DNA of 64,000 nucleotides from an uncultured Bacteroidota bacterium (lineage in GTDB: Bacteria > Bacteroidota > Bacteroidia > Flavobacteriales > Flavobacteriaceae): assembly GCA_902597545.1 (NCBI GenBank), contig CACJYD010000009.1:1-64000 (forward strand), given 5' to 3'. Under the pieces are notes generated by a model that was given only the letters and a program-made list of their open reading frames with translations, was not told where the DNA came from and ran no database searches. The position numbers and the translations under genes were made by a program. Position 1 is the first letter of the stretch. The number at the start of each line of letters is the position of its first letter. Below are positions 54,217-62,301 of this stretch, in pieces.

Positions 54217-55685
54217 TGGAAGAAATTCACAAACACTTTATTAATAATAATAGACGAAATTTTCTTAAGAAAACTGGCCTTTGTATAGGTGGGTTGGCTC
54301 TTGGTTCTATAGTAAATCCATTTAATAATTCGAATGATGATCCATTTTCAGTCATTAAAAATCAACTTAATTTACCTCACTTTGCTCCAAAAGCTAAAAG
54401 AATTATTTATTTATTTCAAAGTGGAGGGCCTGCTCAACAAGACCTTTTTGACTACAAACCGAAATTAACAGATATGCGTGGCATAGACTTACCTGAATCC
54501 GTAAGGATGGGACAAAGGCTTACAGGAATGACATCAGGCCAAGATAAGTTCTCATTGGTTGGTGGAACTACAAAGTTTAATCAATACGGGGAGTCTAGGG
54601 CATGGGTAAGTGATCTTTTACCTTACTTAAGTAAAGTAGTTGATGAATTATGTTTCATTAAATCTATGAATACTGAAGCAATCAATCATGATCCGGCAGT
54701 AACTTTTTTTCAGACAGGGTCACAGCAGCCTGGAAGACCCAGTATGGGTTCATGGCTTAGTTATGGCTTGGGAAGTTTAAATAAAAATCTTCCTTCTTTT
54801 GTTGTATTACTTTCTAGAGGAACGGGAAGACCAAAAGGTCAACCGTTATATTCAAGATTGTGGGGTAATGGATTTTTAAGCTCCCTGCACCAAGGAGTTC
54901 AGTTTAGATCTGCAAAAGATCCAGTTCTCTTTTTAAAGGATCCTGAAAATTTATCTCGTCAAGAAAGAAGAAAAATGTTAGACTATCTATCAGAGTTAAA
55001 TGAGGAACAAATAAATATGTTTGGTGATAAGGAAATAGAAAGTAGAATTTCTCAATATGAGATGGCTTACAGAATGCAAACATCAGTTCCAGAGACTATG
55101 GATATTTCTGATGAACCTGAAAATATTTTGAAAATGTATGGTCCTAACTCAAATAGACCTGGAACATACGCTGCCAATTGTATACTTGCTAGAAAACTAG
55201 TAGAGAAAGATGTTCGATTTGTCCAATTATACCACATGGGTTGGGATCAACACGAAAATTTACCAACACAAATAAGAGGACAAGCTAACGACATTGATCA
55301 ACCAACAGCAGCACTAATCATGGATTTGAAACAGAGAGGGCTTTTAGAAGACACCCTTGTAGTTTGGGGTGGAGAATTTGGAAGAACATCATACAGTCAG
55401 GGATCACAAGCTGCACTTAAAAATAACACTTATGGAAGGGATCACCACCCAAGGTGTTTTACCATATTTATGGCAGGTGCTGGTGTTAAACCAGGTTTTT
55501 CATATGGTGAAACAGATGATCTAGGATATAATATTGTTAAAGACCCAGTTCATGTTCATGATTTGCAAGCAACTATTCTTCATTTGTTTGGAATTAATCA
55601 TGAGAAAATGACTTATAAATATCAAGGTAGAAGATTTAGGTTAACCGATGTTCATGGTGAAATTAAACATGATATTTTAACTTAG
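54216..55685 (+). CDS. DUF1501 protein with Tat signal
   Basis: A 489-residue protein of the alkaline-phosphatase superfamily DUF1501 group. A Tat signal (NNRRNFLKKTGLCIGG) exports it folded. Conserved segments are IYLFQSGGPAQQDLFDYKP, VWGGEFGRTS and the His-rich GRDHHPRCFTIFMAGAGV. The start codon overlaps the previous stop (TGATG), indicating translational coupling to the DUF1549/1553 protein, its usual partner. Activity is unknown; sulfohydrolase or phosphohydrolase chemistry is plausible from the fold. Confidence 0.92.
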   Translation: MEEIHKHFINNNRRNFLKKTGLCIGGLALGSIVNPFNNSNDDPFSVIKNQLNLPHFAPKAKRIIYLFQSGGPAQQDLFDYKPKLTDMRGIDLPESVRMGQRLTGMTSGQDKFSLVGGTTKFNQYGESRAWVSDLLPYLSKVVDELCFIKSMNTEAINHDPAVTFFQTGSQQPGRPSMGSWLSYGLGSLNKNLPSFVVLLSRGTGRPKGQPLYSRLWGNGFLSSLHQGVQFRSAKDPVLFLKDPENLSRQERRKMLDYLSELNEEQINMFGDKEIESRISQYEMAYRMQTSVPETMDISDEPENILKMYGPNSNRPGTYAANCILARKLVEKDVRFVQLYHMGWDQHENLPTQIRGQANDIDQPTAALIMDLKQRGLLEDTLVVWGGEFGRTSYSQGSQAALKNNTYGRDHHPRCFTIFMAGAGVKPGFSYGETDDLGYNIVKDPVHVHDLQATILHLFGINHEKMTYKYQGRRFRLTDVHGEIKHDILT

Positions 55686-55700
55686 AATAGAATAAATTTT

Positions 55701-56669
55701 ATGAAGGTTTATCTATTAATATTTAGTTTGCTATTTTCTTTATCACAAAATTTTTCTCAAAAAAATAATTTTCAAAACTATAATCAAAAAATAGGTGGAT
55801 CAGATTACGGACTTGAAATGGTTTCCATAAAAGGAGGTGAATTTAAAATGGGTAGTCCTAATTATGAAAAAAATAGAATGGCTGATGAAGGTCCAGTTCA
55901 TAAAGTTTACGTGGACTCATTTTGGATGGGAAAATTTGAAATTACATGGGATTTATATGAGCTCTTCATGAGTAGGGAAATTGATAACAAACAAATTATA
56001 AATGATATTAAAAATGAAGTTAACATTGATGTTGATGCAATAAGTTCTGCTACAACGCCATATGTCGAAATGAGTTTTGGAATGGGAGTTGAAGGTTATC
56101 CTGCAATTTCCATGACACAGTTAGCAGCATCAAAATTTTGTGAGTGGTTATCAGCGATGACAGGAAATTATTATCGTTTACCTACTGAAGCCGAATGGGA
56201 ATATGCGTGCAGAGCTGGTACGGAAAATGCATTTAGTTTTGAAAATGCTGATGAAATTGAAGAATATGCATGGTTTGAGAATAATAGTAATGGAAAATAT
56301 CAAAAGGTTGGTCAAAAAAAACCAAACCCATGGGGTCTCCATGATATGCATGGTAATGTTTCAGAGTGGACATTAGATCAATACAACCCGACTGCATACA
56401 ATAAAAAATCTAGTGAAATTTCAAATAATCCAATTGAGATTGCCACAAAATTATACCCCCGAGTTGCTCGTGGAGGCTCATTCATGAGTAAATCTTACAG
56501 ACTTAGAAGCTCTGCAAGGTTGGCTTCTAATAAAGAATGGAAAAAACAAGATCCTCAAATACCTAGAAGTTTGTGGTGGCATACTGATGCTCAATTTCTA
56601 GGTTTCCGTGTTGTCCGACCATTTAATACTCCCTCTAAAGAGGATAGAAAAAAATACTGGATTAAATAA
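55701..56669 (+). CDS. SUMF1-fold protein without FGE cysteines, secreted
   Basis: A 322-residue exported protein with the formylglycine-generating-enzyme fold: MVSIKGGEFKMGSPNYEKNRMADEGP, FEITWDLYELF, YYRLPTEAEWEYACRAGT and GNVSEWTLDQY. In the C-terminal active-site segment (RVARGGSFMSKSYRLRSSAR) the two FGE cysteines are absent, so it cannot activate sulfatases. Such proteins serve other roles, including ligand or substrate binding. It lies between DUF1501 and the TIM-barrel gene in the operon. Confidence 0.88.
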   Translation: MKVYLLIFSLLFSLSQNFSQKNNFQNYNQKIGGSDYGLEMVSIKGGEFKMGSPNYEKNRMADEGPVHKVYVDSFWMGKFEITWDLYELFMSREIDNKQIINDIKNEVNIDVDAISSATTPYVEMSFGMGVEGYPAISMTQLAASKFCEWLSAMTGNYYRLPTEAEWEYACRAGTENAFSFENADEIEEYAWFENNSNGKYQKVGQKKPNPWGLHDMHGNVSEWTLDQYNPTAYNKKSSEISNNPIEIATKLYPRVARGGSFMSKSYRLRSSARLASNKEWKKQDPQIPRSLWWHTDAQFLGFRVVRPFNTPSKEDRKKYWIK

Positions 56670-56689
56670 ATTATTATTAATTTAATGAT

Positions 56690-57610
56690 GTGGTAAGAAG
56701 ACATTTTTTAAACAGTCTTAGTTTAACATCAATGGGCATGTCTTTGCCTCATATTAATTCTAATTTTTCTCATTTTTTCTTAGCTAAAAATGAGTTTAAT
56801 CTAAAATATGCTCCCCACTTCGGAATGTTTAAAAATATTGCAGGTGATGATCTTGTAGATCAGCTAAATTATATTGCTGATCAGGGATTCACTGCTTTTG
56901 AGGACAATAATCTTAAAAAAAGAACTATTGAAACTCAAAATAAAATGGCAAAAGTTATGGAAATAAGAGGAATTCAAATGGGTGTCTTTGTTGCACACAC
57001 CATTCATTGGAAAGATCCTAACCTAGCTAGTGGAGATAAATCAAAAAGACAGGAATTTTTAAATGAAATAAAATCGTCCGTTGAGGTTGCAAAAAGAATT
57101 AATGCCAAATGGATGACAGTTGTGCCAGGATACAAGGATTTAAGACTAAACATATCTTACCAAACTGTTAATGTAATAGATTCATTAAAATATGCTTGTG
57201 ATATTTTGGAACCACATGGTTTAGTTATGGTTTTAGAACCCTTAAATTTTATTAATCATCCCGGCCTATTCCTTACTGAAAGTCCACAAGCATATGAAAT
57301 ATGTAAATCGGTAAATTCAAAATCATGTAAAATATTATTTGATATTTACCATCAACAAATTCAAGAAGGTAATTTAATTCCAAATATTAAAAATTGTTGG
57401 GATGAAATTGCATATTTTCAAATTGGGGATAATCCTGGAAGAAAAGAACCAACAACTGGAGAAATAAATTATAACAAAATTTTCGAATATATTTACAGTA
57501 AAGGATTTAATGGAATTTTAGGTATGGAACATGGAAATAGCATGAAAGGAAAAGATGGTGAAATTGCTGTTATTGAAGCATACAAAAAAGTAGATAATTT
57601 TAAAACTTAA
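56690..57610 (+). CDS. Hydroxypyruvate isomerase-like TIM barrel, Tat-exported
   Basis: A 306-residue xylose-isomerase-like barrel with a Tat-type start (RRHFLNSLSLTSMG). Metal ligands are apparent in VLEPLN (Glu), LFDIYHQQ (Asp, His), and GMEHG (Glu), with the QIGDNPGRKEP motif of the Hyi/IolE-like group. It probably epimerises or isomerises a keto-sugar. The start is GTG because the nearby ATGs are out of frame or followed by a stop. Its export is unusual for an isomerase and fits a periplasmic pathway with the neighbouring Gfo/Idh proteins. Confidence 0.86.
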   Translation: MVRRHFLNSLSLTSMGMSLPHINSNFSHFFLAKNEFNLKYAPHFGMFKNIAGDDLVDQLNYIADQGFTAFEDNNLKKRTIETQNKMAKVMEIRGIQMGVFVAHTIHWKDPNLASGDKSKRQEFLNEIKSSVEVAKRINAKWMTVVPGYKDLRLNISYQTVNVIDSLKYACDILEPHGLVMVLEPLNFINHPGLFLTESPQAYEICKSVNSKSCKILFDIYHQQIQEGNLIPNIKNCWDEIAYFQIGDNPGRKEPTTGEINYNKIFEYIYSKGFNGILGMEHGNSMKGKDGEIAVIEAYKKVDNFKT

Positions 57611-57616
57611 GAAATA

Positions 57617-58930
57617 ATGAAAAATTTAAAAAGAAGATTTTTTATCAAAAGTTCATCGTTAGTAGCTGGAGGACTTGTTCTCCCATCGTTCAATATTAAC
57701 AGAATGGCAAATAGTGCAAATAATAAGAAACTTAAAGTATCGGTAGTTGGTTGTGGAGGTCGAGGGACAGGTGCTGCAGTTCAAGCATTAAGAGCTGATG
57801 AAAATGTTGAATTAGTTGCTATGGCTGATGCATTCAAAGACAGATTAGAAAAAAGCCTTAATGCTATTAAACAGGAATTTGAAGGAGAAAAGAAAATTGA
57901 AGTTAAAGAAAAAAATATGCTGGTTGGATTTAATGGTTATAAAAAAGCTATAGATTTAGCAGATGTTGTAATCTTGGCAACACCGCCAGGTTTTAGACCA
58001 CTACATTTTAAATATGCAATTGATCAGGATAAGCATGTATTTATGGAAAAGCCAGTTGCAACTGATGCACACGGAGTAAGACAGGTTTTAGAAACAGCTA
58101 AAGTTGCAAATCAAAAAAAATTAAACGTTGTAGTTGGACTTCAAAGACGATATCAGTACAGTTATCTCAATATTTTAAAGCAAGTTAGAAGAGGTGTTAT
58201 AGGGAAAATAACCTCTGGTCAAGTAAGATGGAATGGAGCTGGTGTTTGGGTAAGAGAAAGACAACCCAATCAAACTGAAATGGAATATCAAATGAGAAAT
58301 TGGTATTATTTTAACTGGTTATGTGGAGATCACATAGTGGAACAACACATTCATAACATTGATGTAGCTAATTGGTTTATTAATGAATTTCCTGTAAGTG
58401 CTCAGGGAATGGGCGGTAGAGAAGTTCGAAAAGGTAAAGATCATGGTGAAATTTTTGATCATCATTTTGTAGAGTTTAAATATGCTAGTGGGGCTACAAT
58501 TTCAAGTCAGTGTAGACACCAACCCGGTACCCACAGACAAGTGAATGAACTTTTAGTTGGGACTAAAGGAAAAGTAAATATTACTAATAAAGGAGTTATT
58601 GACATTGAAGATCATGATGGAAATATTATTCACACTTACGATGGAAGAAAGGATGAAAGCCCATATCAAATTGAACACAATAGACTTTTTAAATCTATAA
58701 GAGATGGTGGTCATTTAAATGATACAGAATATGGAGCTAAATCAACTATGTCTGCTATTCTTGGAAGAATGGCTACCTACTCTGGTAAATTGGTTACATG
58801 GGATGAGGCTATGAATGCAAATGATAATATGATACCTGAAAATCCAAGTTGGGATTCTAATCCTCCAGTAATGCCTGATAAAAATGGAATGTATAAAATT
58901 CCAGTTCCAGGTGAGTATAAAATCTCATAA
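57617..58930 (+). CDS. Gfo/Idh/MocA family oxidoreductase, Tat-exported
   Basis: A 437-residue protein with a Tat signal (KRRFFIKSSSLVAGG). The NAD fold begins VSVVGCGGRGTGAA; the EKP motif is present (FMEKPVATD), and HIHNIDVANW is the typical C-terminal catalytic segment with His and Asp. It would oxidise or reduce a sugar, possibly at C3, using a bound nicotinamide cofactor. It is 6 bases after the TIM-barrel gene and 8 before the esterase gene. Confidence 0.9.
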   Translation: MKNLKRRFFIKSSSLVAGGLVLPSFNINRMANSANNKKLKVSVVGCGGRGTGAAVQALRADENVELVAMADAFKDRLEKSLNAIKQEFEGEKKIEVKEKNMLVGFNGYKKAIDLADVVILATPPGFRPLHFKYAIDQDKHVFMEKPVATDAHGVRQVLETAKVANQKKLNVVVGLQRRYQYSYLNILKQVRRGVIGKITSGQVRWNGAGVWVRERQPNQTEMEYQMRNWYYFNWLCGDHIVEQHIHNIDVANWFINEFPVSAQGMGGREVRKGKDHGEIFDHHFVEFKYASGATISSQCRHQPGTHRQVNELLVGTKGKVNITNKGVIDIEDHDGNIIHTYDGRKDESPYQIEHNRLFKSIRDGGHLNDTEYGAKSTMSAILGRMATYSGKLVTWDEAMNANDNMIPENPSWDSNPPVMPDKNGMYKIPVPGEYKIS

Positions 58931-58938
58931 AAATCTCG

Positions 58939-59856
58939 ATGAGAAAAATTTATAAGTTTTTTTCCATTTTTTTGATTTTAATTTCATTTTCGTGTGAAGG
59001 TGAAATTTCAGATTCTGACAATAATTTTTCGAACGAAATATCTTATCCATATGATTTTTTTATAAATCATAATGGTTTAAACAGAATGTACACATTATAT
59101 AAACCTGATAACTTAAAGGAAAAAGCTCCTCTGGTTTTTGTTCTACACGGATATACAAGTAATTCAACAAATATTATGAACTATTCTGCAATGAACAGCA
59201 TTGCAGATAAACATGGTTTTATGGTATGTTATCCTCAAGGAACAAGAAATTATTTTACTGGTCAAACTCACTGGAATGCAAATTTAAAGGAGATGAGCTC
59301 AGTTGAAGATTCAAGTTTCCTTAAAGATTTAGCAAAAAAATTACAGGCTGAGTACAATCTTAGTGATAAAAATACATTTGCATGTGGTATGTCAAATGGA
59401 GGATTTATGAGCTATACCCTAGGATGTGAAAGGTCCGATACATTCAAAGCAATTGCATCAATAACTGGTACAATGAGTGGATATGATTGGAGAAACTGTA
59501 ATCCAGGAAAAGTTCCTGTTCTACAAATTTCTGGGACTAACGATATGGTAGTTCCAATGGATGGCACAATGTCGGCTGCTGGTGGATGGGGAGGCGCGCC
59601 AGATATAAAAGAAGTTATGAATTATTGGTCTAATATTAATGAATGTACACAAACTGAAAGCCAGAATCTAGCTAATATTGACAATACAGATAATTCTTAC
59701 GTAAAACTTGATAAAAAAACTGATTGTTACAGTAATCATGAAGTATGGCTTTACACTGTTTTTGGAGGAGGTCATACGTGGCCCGGCGCATGGGGAAATA
59801 TGGACATAAGTGCAAGTGAAGAAATTTGGAAATTCTTTAGTAGATATATTGAATAA
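58939..59856 (+). CDS. LpqC-like polyhydroxybutyrate depolymerase/feruloyl-esterase family lipoprotein
   Basis: A 305-residue alpha/beta-hydrolase with a lipobox signal (ISFSCEG). PLVFVLHGYTSNS gives the oxyanion region, GMSNGGFMSY the nucleophile, SGTNDMVVP the Asp and FGGGHTWPG the His. Family members cleave PHB oligomers or feruloyl and acetyl esters on plant or algal glycans; in this operon the glycan-ester role is more likely. Two bases from the next gene. Confidence 0.88.
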   Translation: MRKIYKFFSIFLILISFSCEGEISDSDNNFSNEISYPYDFFINHNGLNRMYTLYKPDNLKEKAPLVFVLHGYTSNSTNIMNYSAMNSIADKHGFMVCYPQGTRNYFTGQTHWNANLKEMSSVEDSSFLKDLAKKLQAEYNLSDKNTFACGMSNGGFMSYTLGCERSDTFKAIASITGTMSGYDWRNCNPGKVPVLQISGTNDMVVPMDGTMSAAGGWGGAPDIKEVMNYWSNINECTQTESQNLANIDNTDNSYVKLDKKTDCYSNHEVWLYTVFGGGHTWPGAWGNMDISASEEIWKFFSRYIE

Positions 59857-59858
59857 TT

Positions 59859-61235
59859 ATGACTTATAGTAGAAGAAATTTTATAAAAAAATCAAGTTTA
59901 GGAGCAATTGCTGCATCAACATTGAGTATTAATTGTCAGAATAATTTATCTATTCCAAGGGAGGGTATATACATGGGTGATTTTTCAGAAAAACCTATGA
60001 AAAAAATTAAAGCTGCATTTATAGGATTGAATAGAGGTGGTTCGCACCTAAGAAACTTTGCAACAATTGAAAATACAGAAGTTGTTGCACTTTGTGATTT
60101 ATATGAAAATAATGTTAAAAGAGAACTTGAGAGATTATATCAATATAGTCCAAAAACAAGTAACGTTAAAACATATTGGGGTGATGAAAATAATTGGAAA
60201 ATAATGTTAAAAGAAGTTAGACCTGATGTTGTATTCATAAGCACTAACTGGAATAATCATGCTCCAATGGCAATTGAATCAATGAAAGCAGGTTCACATG
60301 CTTTTGTGGAGGTTCCACTTGCTGTAACACTTGAAGAAATGTGGGATATTGTTAATACATCTGAAAAAACTCAGAAACATTGTATGATGCTGGAAAATGT
60401 AAATTATGGAAGAGCTGAATTGATGTATTTGAATATGTGTAGGCAAAATGTAATTGGAGAACTATTGCACGGAGAAGCTGCCTACATACATGAATTAAGA
60501 TGGCAAATGATGCAAGATGAAAAGGGTACTGGCTCTTGGAGAACACTTCACTACAGAGAATTAAATGGAAACGTTTACCCAACTCACGGTTTAGGTCCTG
60601 TTGCCCAATATATGAATCTAACTAGAGGAGATGATAATTTTAAATCCCTTGTATCATTTTCAAGTCCAGCTTTAGGAAGAAAATTATATGCTGAAAAAAA
60701 CTTTCCTAAAGATCATAAGTGGAATAAAATGGAGTTTAAAAATGGAGATCTTAATACATCTATTATAAAAACAGAGCTTGGAAGAACAGTACTGGTTCAA
60801 TGGGATGAAACTAGTCCAAGACCATATACTAGATTAAATTTAATTCAAGGCACAAAAGGAACGCTAGCAGGTTATCCTACAAGGGTTGCGCTTGAGGATG
60901 GTTTCGAAGATGTCACTAAAGATCACCTCTCTTGGATTCAAGGTGATGATCTTGAAAAACTTTACGAAAAATATGATCACCCACTTTACAAAAGATTAAA
61001 TTCTAAAACAAAGAAATCTGGACATGGTGGGATGGATGGTATTATGATGTATAGAATAGTTGAGTGTTTACACAAAGGTCTTCCACTAGATCAAAATGTA
61101 TACGAAGGTTGTTTTTGGTCTGCTGTTACTCCACTTAGTGGTAAATCGATACGGGAGGACGGCATGCCTCAGATATTTCCCGATTTTACTAGAGGAGAAT
61201 GGAAAAAAACAAAACCTCTCGAAATAGTTTTATAA
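59859..61235 (+). CDS. GH109-like Gfo/Idh-fold glycosidase, Tat-exported
   Basis: A 458-residue protein with a Tat signal (SRRNFIKKSSLGAIAAS) and a possible lipobox (INCQ). IGLNRGGSHLRNF is the NAD site, followed by FVEVPLAV, the segment MMLENVNYGRAELM and LNGNVYPTHGLGPVAQYM. The last two match GH109 alpha-N-acetylgalactosaminidases, which use bound NAD in a redox-neutral hydrolysis. Substrate specificity cannot be read here; other GH109 members act on different sugars. Last gene of the eleven-gene run. No plus-strand terminator is evident; a minus-strand small RNA candidate lies just downstream. Confidence 0.85.
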   Translation: MTYSRRNFIKKSSLGAIAASTLSINCQNNLSIPREGIYMGDFSEKPMKKIKAAFIGLNRGGSHLRNFATIENTEVVALCDLYENNVKRELERLYQYSPKTSNVKTYWGDENNWKIMLKEVRPDVVFISTNWNNHAPMAIESMKAGSHAFVEVPLAVTLEEMWDIVNTSEKTQKHCMMLENVNYGRAELMYLNMCRQNVIGELLHGEAAYIHELRWQMMQDEKGTGSWRTLHYRELNGNVYPTHGLGPVAQYMNLTRGDDNFKSLVSFSSPALGRKLYAEKNFPKDHKWNKMEFKNGDLNTSIIKTELGRTVLVQWDETSPRPYTRLNLIQGTKGTLAGYPTRVALEDGFEDVTKDHLSWIQGDDLEKLYEKYDHPLYKRLNSKTKKSGHGGMDGIMMYRIVECLHKGLPLDQNVYEGCFWSAVTPLSGKSIREDGMPQIFPDFTRGEWKKTKPLEIVL

Positions 61236-61238
61236 AAT

Positions 61239-61265
61239 AAAAAAAGCTCCCCTATTGGAAAGCTT
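61239..61265 (-). terminator. Intrinsic terminator on the minus strand
   Basis: On the minus strand AAGCTTTCC pairs with GGGGAGCTT (9 bp, two G-U) around an AATA loop, then seven T (plus-strand A7 at 61239-61245). No minus-strand gene lies upstream except the candidate small RNA, which is why the RNA was considered. Confidence 0.75.
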
Positions 61266-61314
61266 CTCATTGGTTTCTACAAACCTCTCGGTGATTAAAC
61301 CAAGATTACACAAC
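61239..61314 (-). ncRNA. Candidate small structured RNA
   Basis: The minus strand of the 137-base gap after the GH109-like gene contains, in order: a perfect -7 box (61319-61326), a 5 bp hairpin CTTGG/CCGAG (61304-61287), a 5 bp hairpin GGTTT/AAACC with loop GTAG (61285-61272), and a terminator hairpin with T7. A start near 61314 gives a transcript of about 75 nt. TTGGTTT (61303-61297) can also pair with AAACCAA (61276-61270), an alternative to the first two hairpins. No open frame is visible in it. It resembles no family I can name with confidence; the Flavo-1 class would be a first comparison. Confidence 0.45.
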
Positions 61315-61318
61315 AGTA

Positions 61319-61326
61319 CAAATGTA
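61319..61326 (-). promoter_or_regulatory. -7 promoter box of the candidate small RNA
   Basis: TACATTTG on the minus strand is a perfect TAnnTTTG. It lies outside any minus-strand gene and points toward the tandem hairpins and terminator at 61239-61304. No good -33 is seen. Confidence 0.5.
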
Positions 61327-61372
61327 CAATTATTTTTTTTTAATTGATTTAGTTAATATTTTAGTTTAATAA

Positions 61373-62293
61373 GTGACTACTACAACAAGGATAATAATAT
61401 TAATATCAGCATTGCTATTTTATAGCGATTTTTATGCACAAAAAGAAACTTTTAAAGTGATGGCATGGAATATTCTTCATGGGGGTAATGATATTGAAAA
61501 TGGTCAACAAAATGTTGTTAAAATAATAAGGGAAATTAATCCAGATATTGTTCTAATGGTTGAAACATATGGTTCAGGACCTTATATATCAAATGAACTT
61601 GGTTATAACTTTCATCTTATTGCATCAGAGGATACAGCATTAAATGATAAATCAGTTAATTTGTCTGTTTTCTCAAAGTTTCCATTTGGTGAAAGAATTG
61701 ATACGGACTTTCCTTTTTTTCTTGGTGGAACTGAAATTATTGTTCACGGAACCAAAATGAATTTTTTTTCAAATTGGTTTCATTATTTACCTTGGAATAA
61801 TGAACCCGAAAAAATGGGAAAAACATCAGAAGAACTTTTGGAGTGGGAAAAAACAGAACACAGATATAAAATGATTCAAAAGGTTTTACCATATTTTAAA
61901 AAATATGGTTCTCAATCCGATTCGATACCTATTATTGTTGGTGGAGATATGAATAGTCCCTCACACCTTGACTGGAATAAAAAAACAAAAAAAATCCATA
62001 ATGATTTAGTCGTGCCATGGTACGCAACAAAAATTTTTGAAGATTTGGGTTTTTCAGATTCATTTAGAGAAAAAAATCAAAATCCATTAAAAAAACCTGG
62101 TATCACATGGGATAATAAAACAAGAAATGATTCACATCGTATCGATTATATTTTTTACAAAGGAGAAGGAATAAAAGCTATTGAATCTGAGTCTTATATG
62201 ACATTTTTTAATGAACCACTTAAAATTAATGATAAGGAGATTCTATATCCATCAGATCATGGAATTGTTGTAACTAAATTTAAAATAAGATAA
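61373..62293 (+). CDS. Secreted endonuclease/exonuclease/phosphatase family protein
   Basis: A 306-residue exported EEP-fold protein (signal ending DFYAQ). KVMAWNILHGGND supplies the Asn/metal region, DIVLMVETYG the catalytic Glu, GGDMNSPSH the Asp-Asn pair, and PSDHGIVV the final Asp-His. Family members include extracellular nucleases, sphingomyelinase-like and inositol phosphatases; the substrate is unknown. Start is GTG. It is separated from the previous operon by the small RNA candidate and runs convergent to the sulfatase. Confidence 0.85.
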   Translation: MTTTTRIIILISALLFYSDFYAQKETFKVMAWNILHGGNDIENGQQNVVKIIREINPDIVLMVETYGSGPYISNELGYNFHLIASEDTALNDKSVNLSVFSKFPFGERIDTDFPFFLGGTEIIVHGTKMNFFSNWFHYLPWNNEPEKMGKTSEELLEWEKTEHRYKMIQKVLPYFKKYGSQSDSIPIIVGGDMNSPSHLDWNKKTKKIHNDLVVPWYATKIFEDLGFSDSFREKNQNPLKKPGITWDNKTRNDSHRIDYIFYKGEGIKAIESESYMTFFNEPLKINDKEILYPSDHGIVVTKFKIR

Positions 62294-62301
62294 TCCAAAT
62301 T

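Noticed and set aside
55701-56669. A second formylglycine-generating enzyme
   Set aside because: The two active-site cysteines are missing.
61239-61304. Plus-strand terminator of the long operon
   Set aside because: Read on the plus strand the hairpin is followed by CTCATTGG rather than T; only the minus strand has the T-run.
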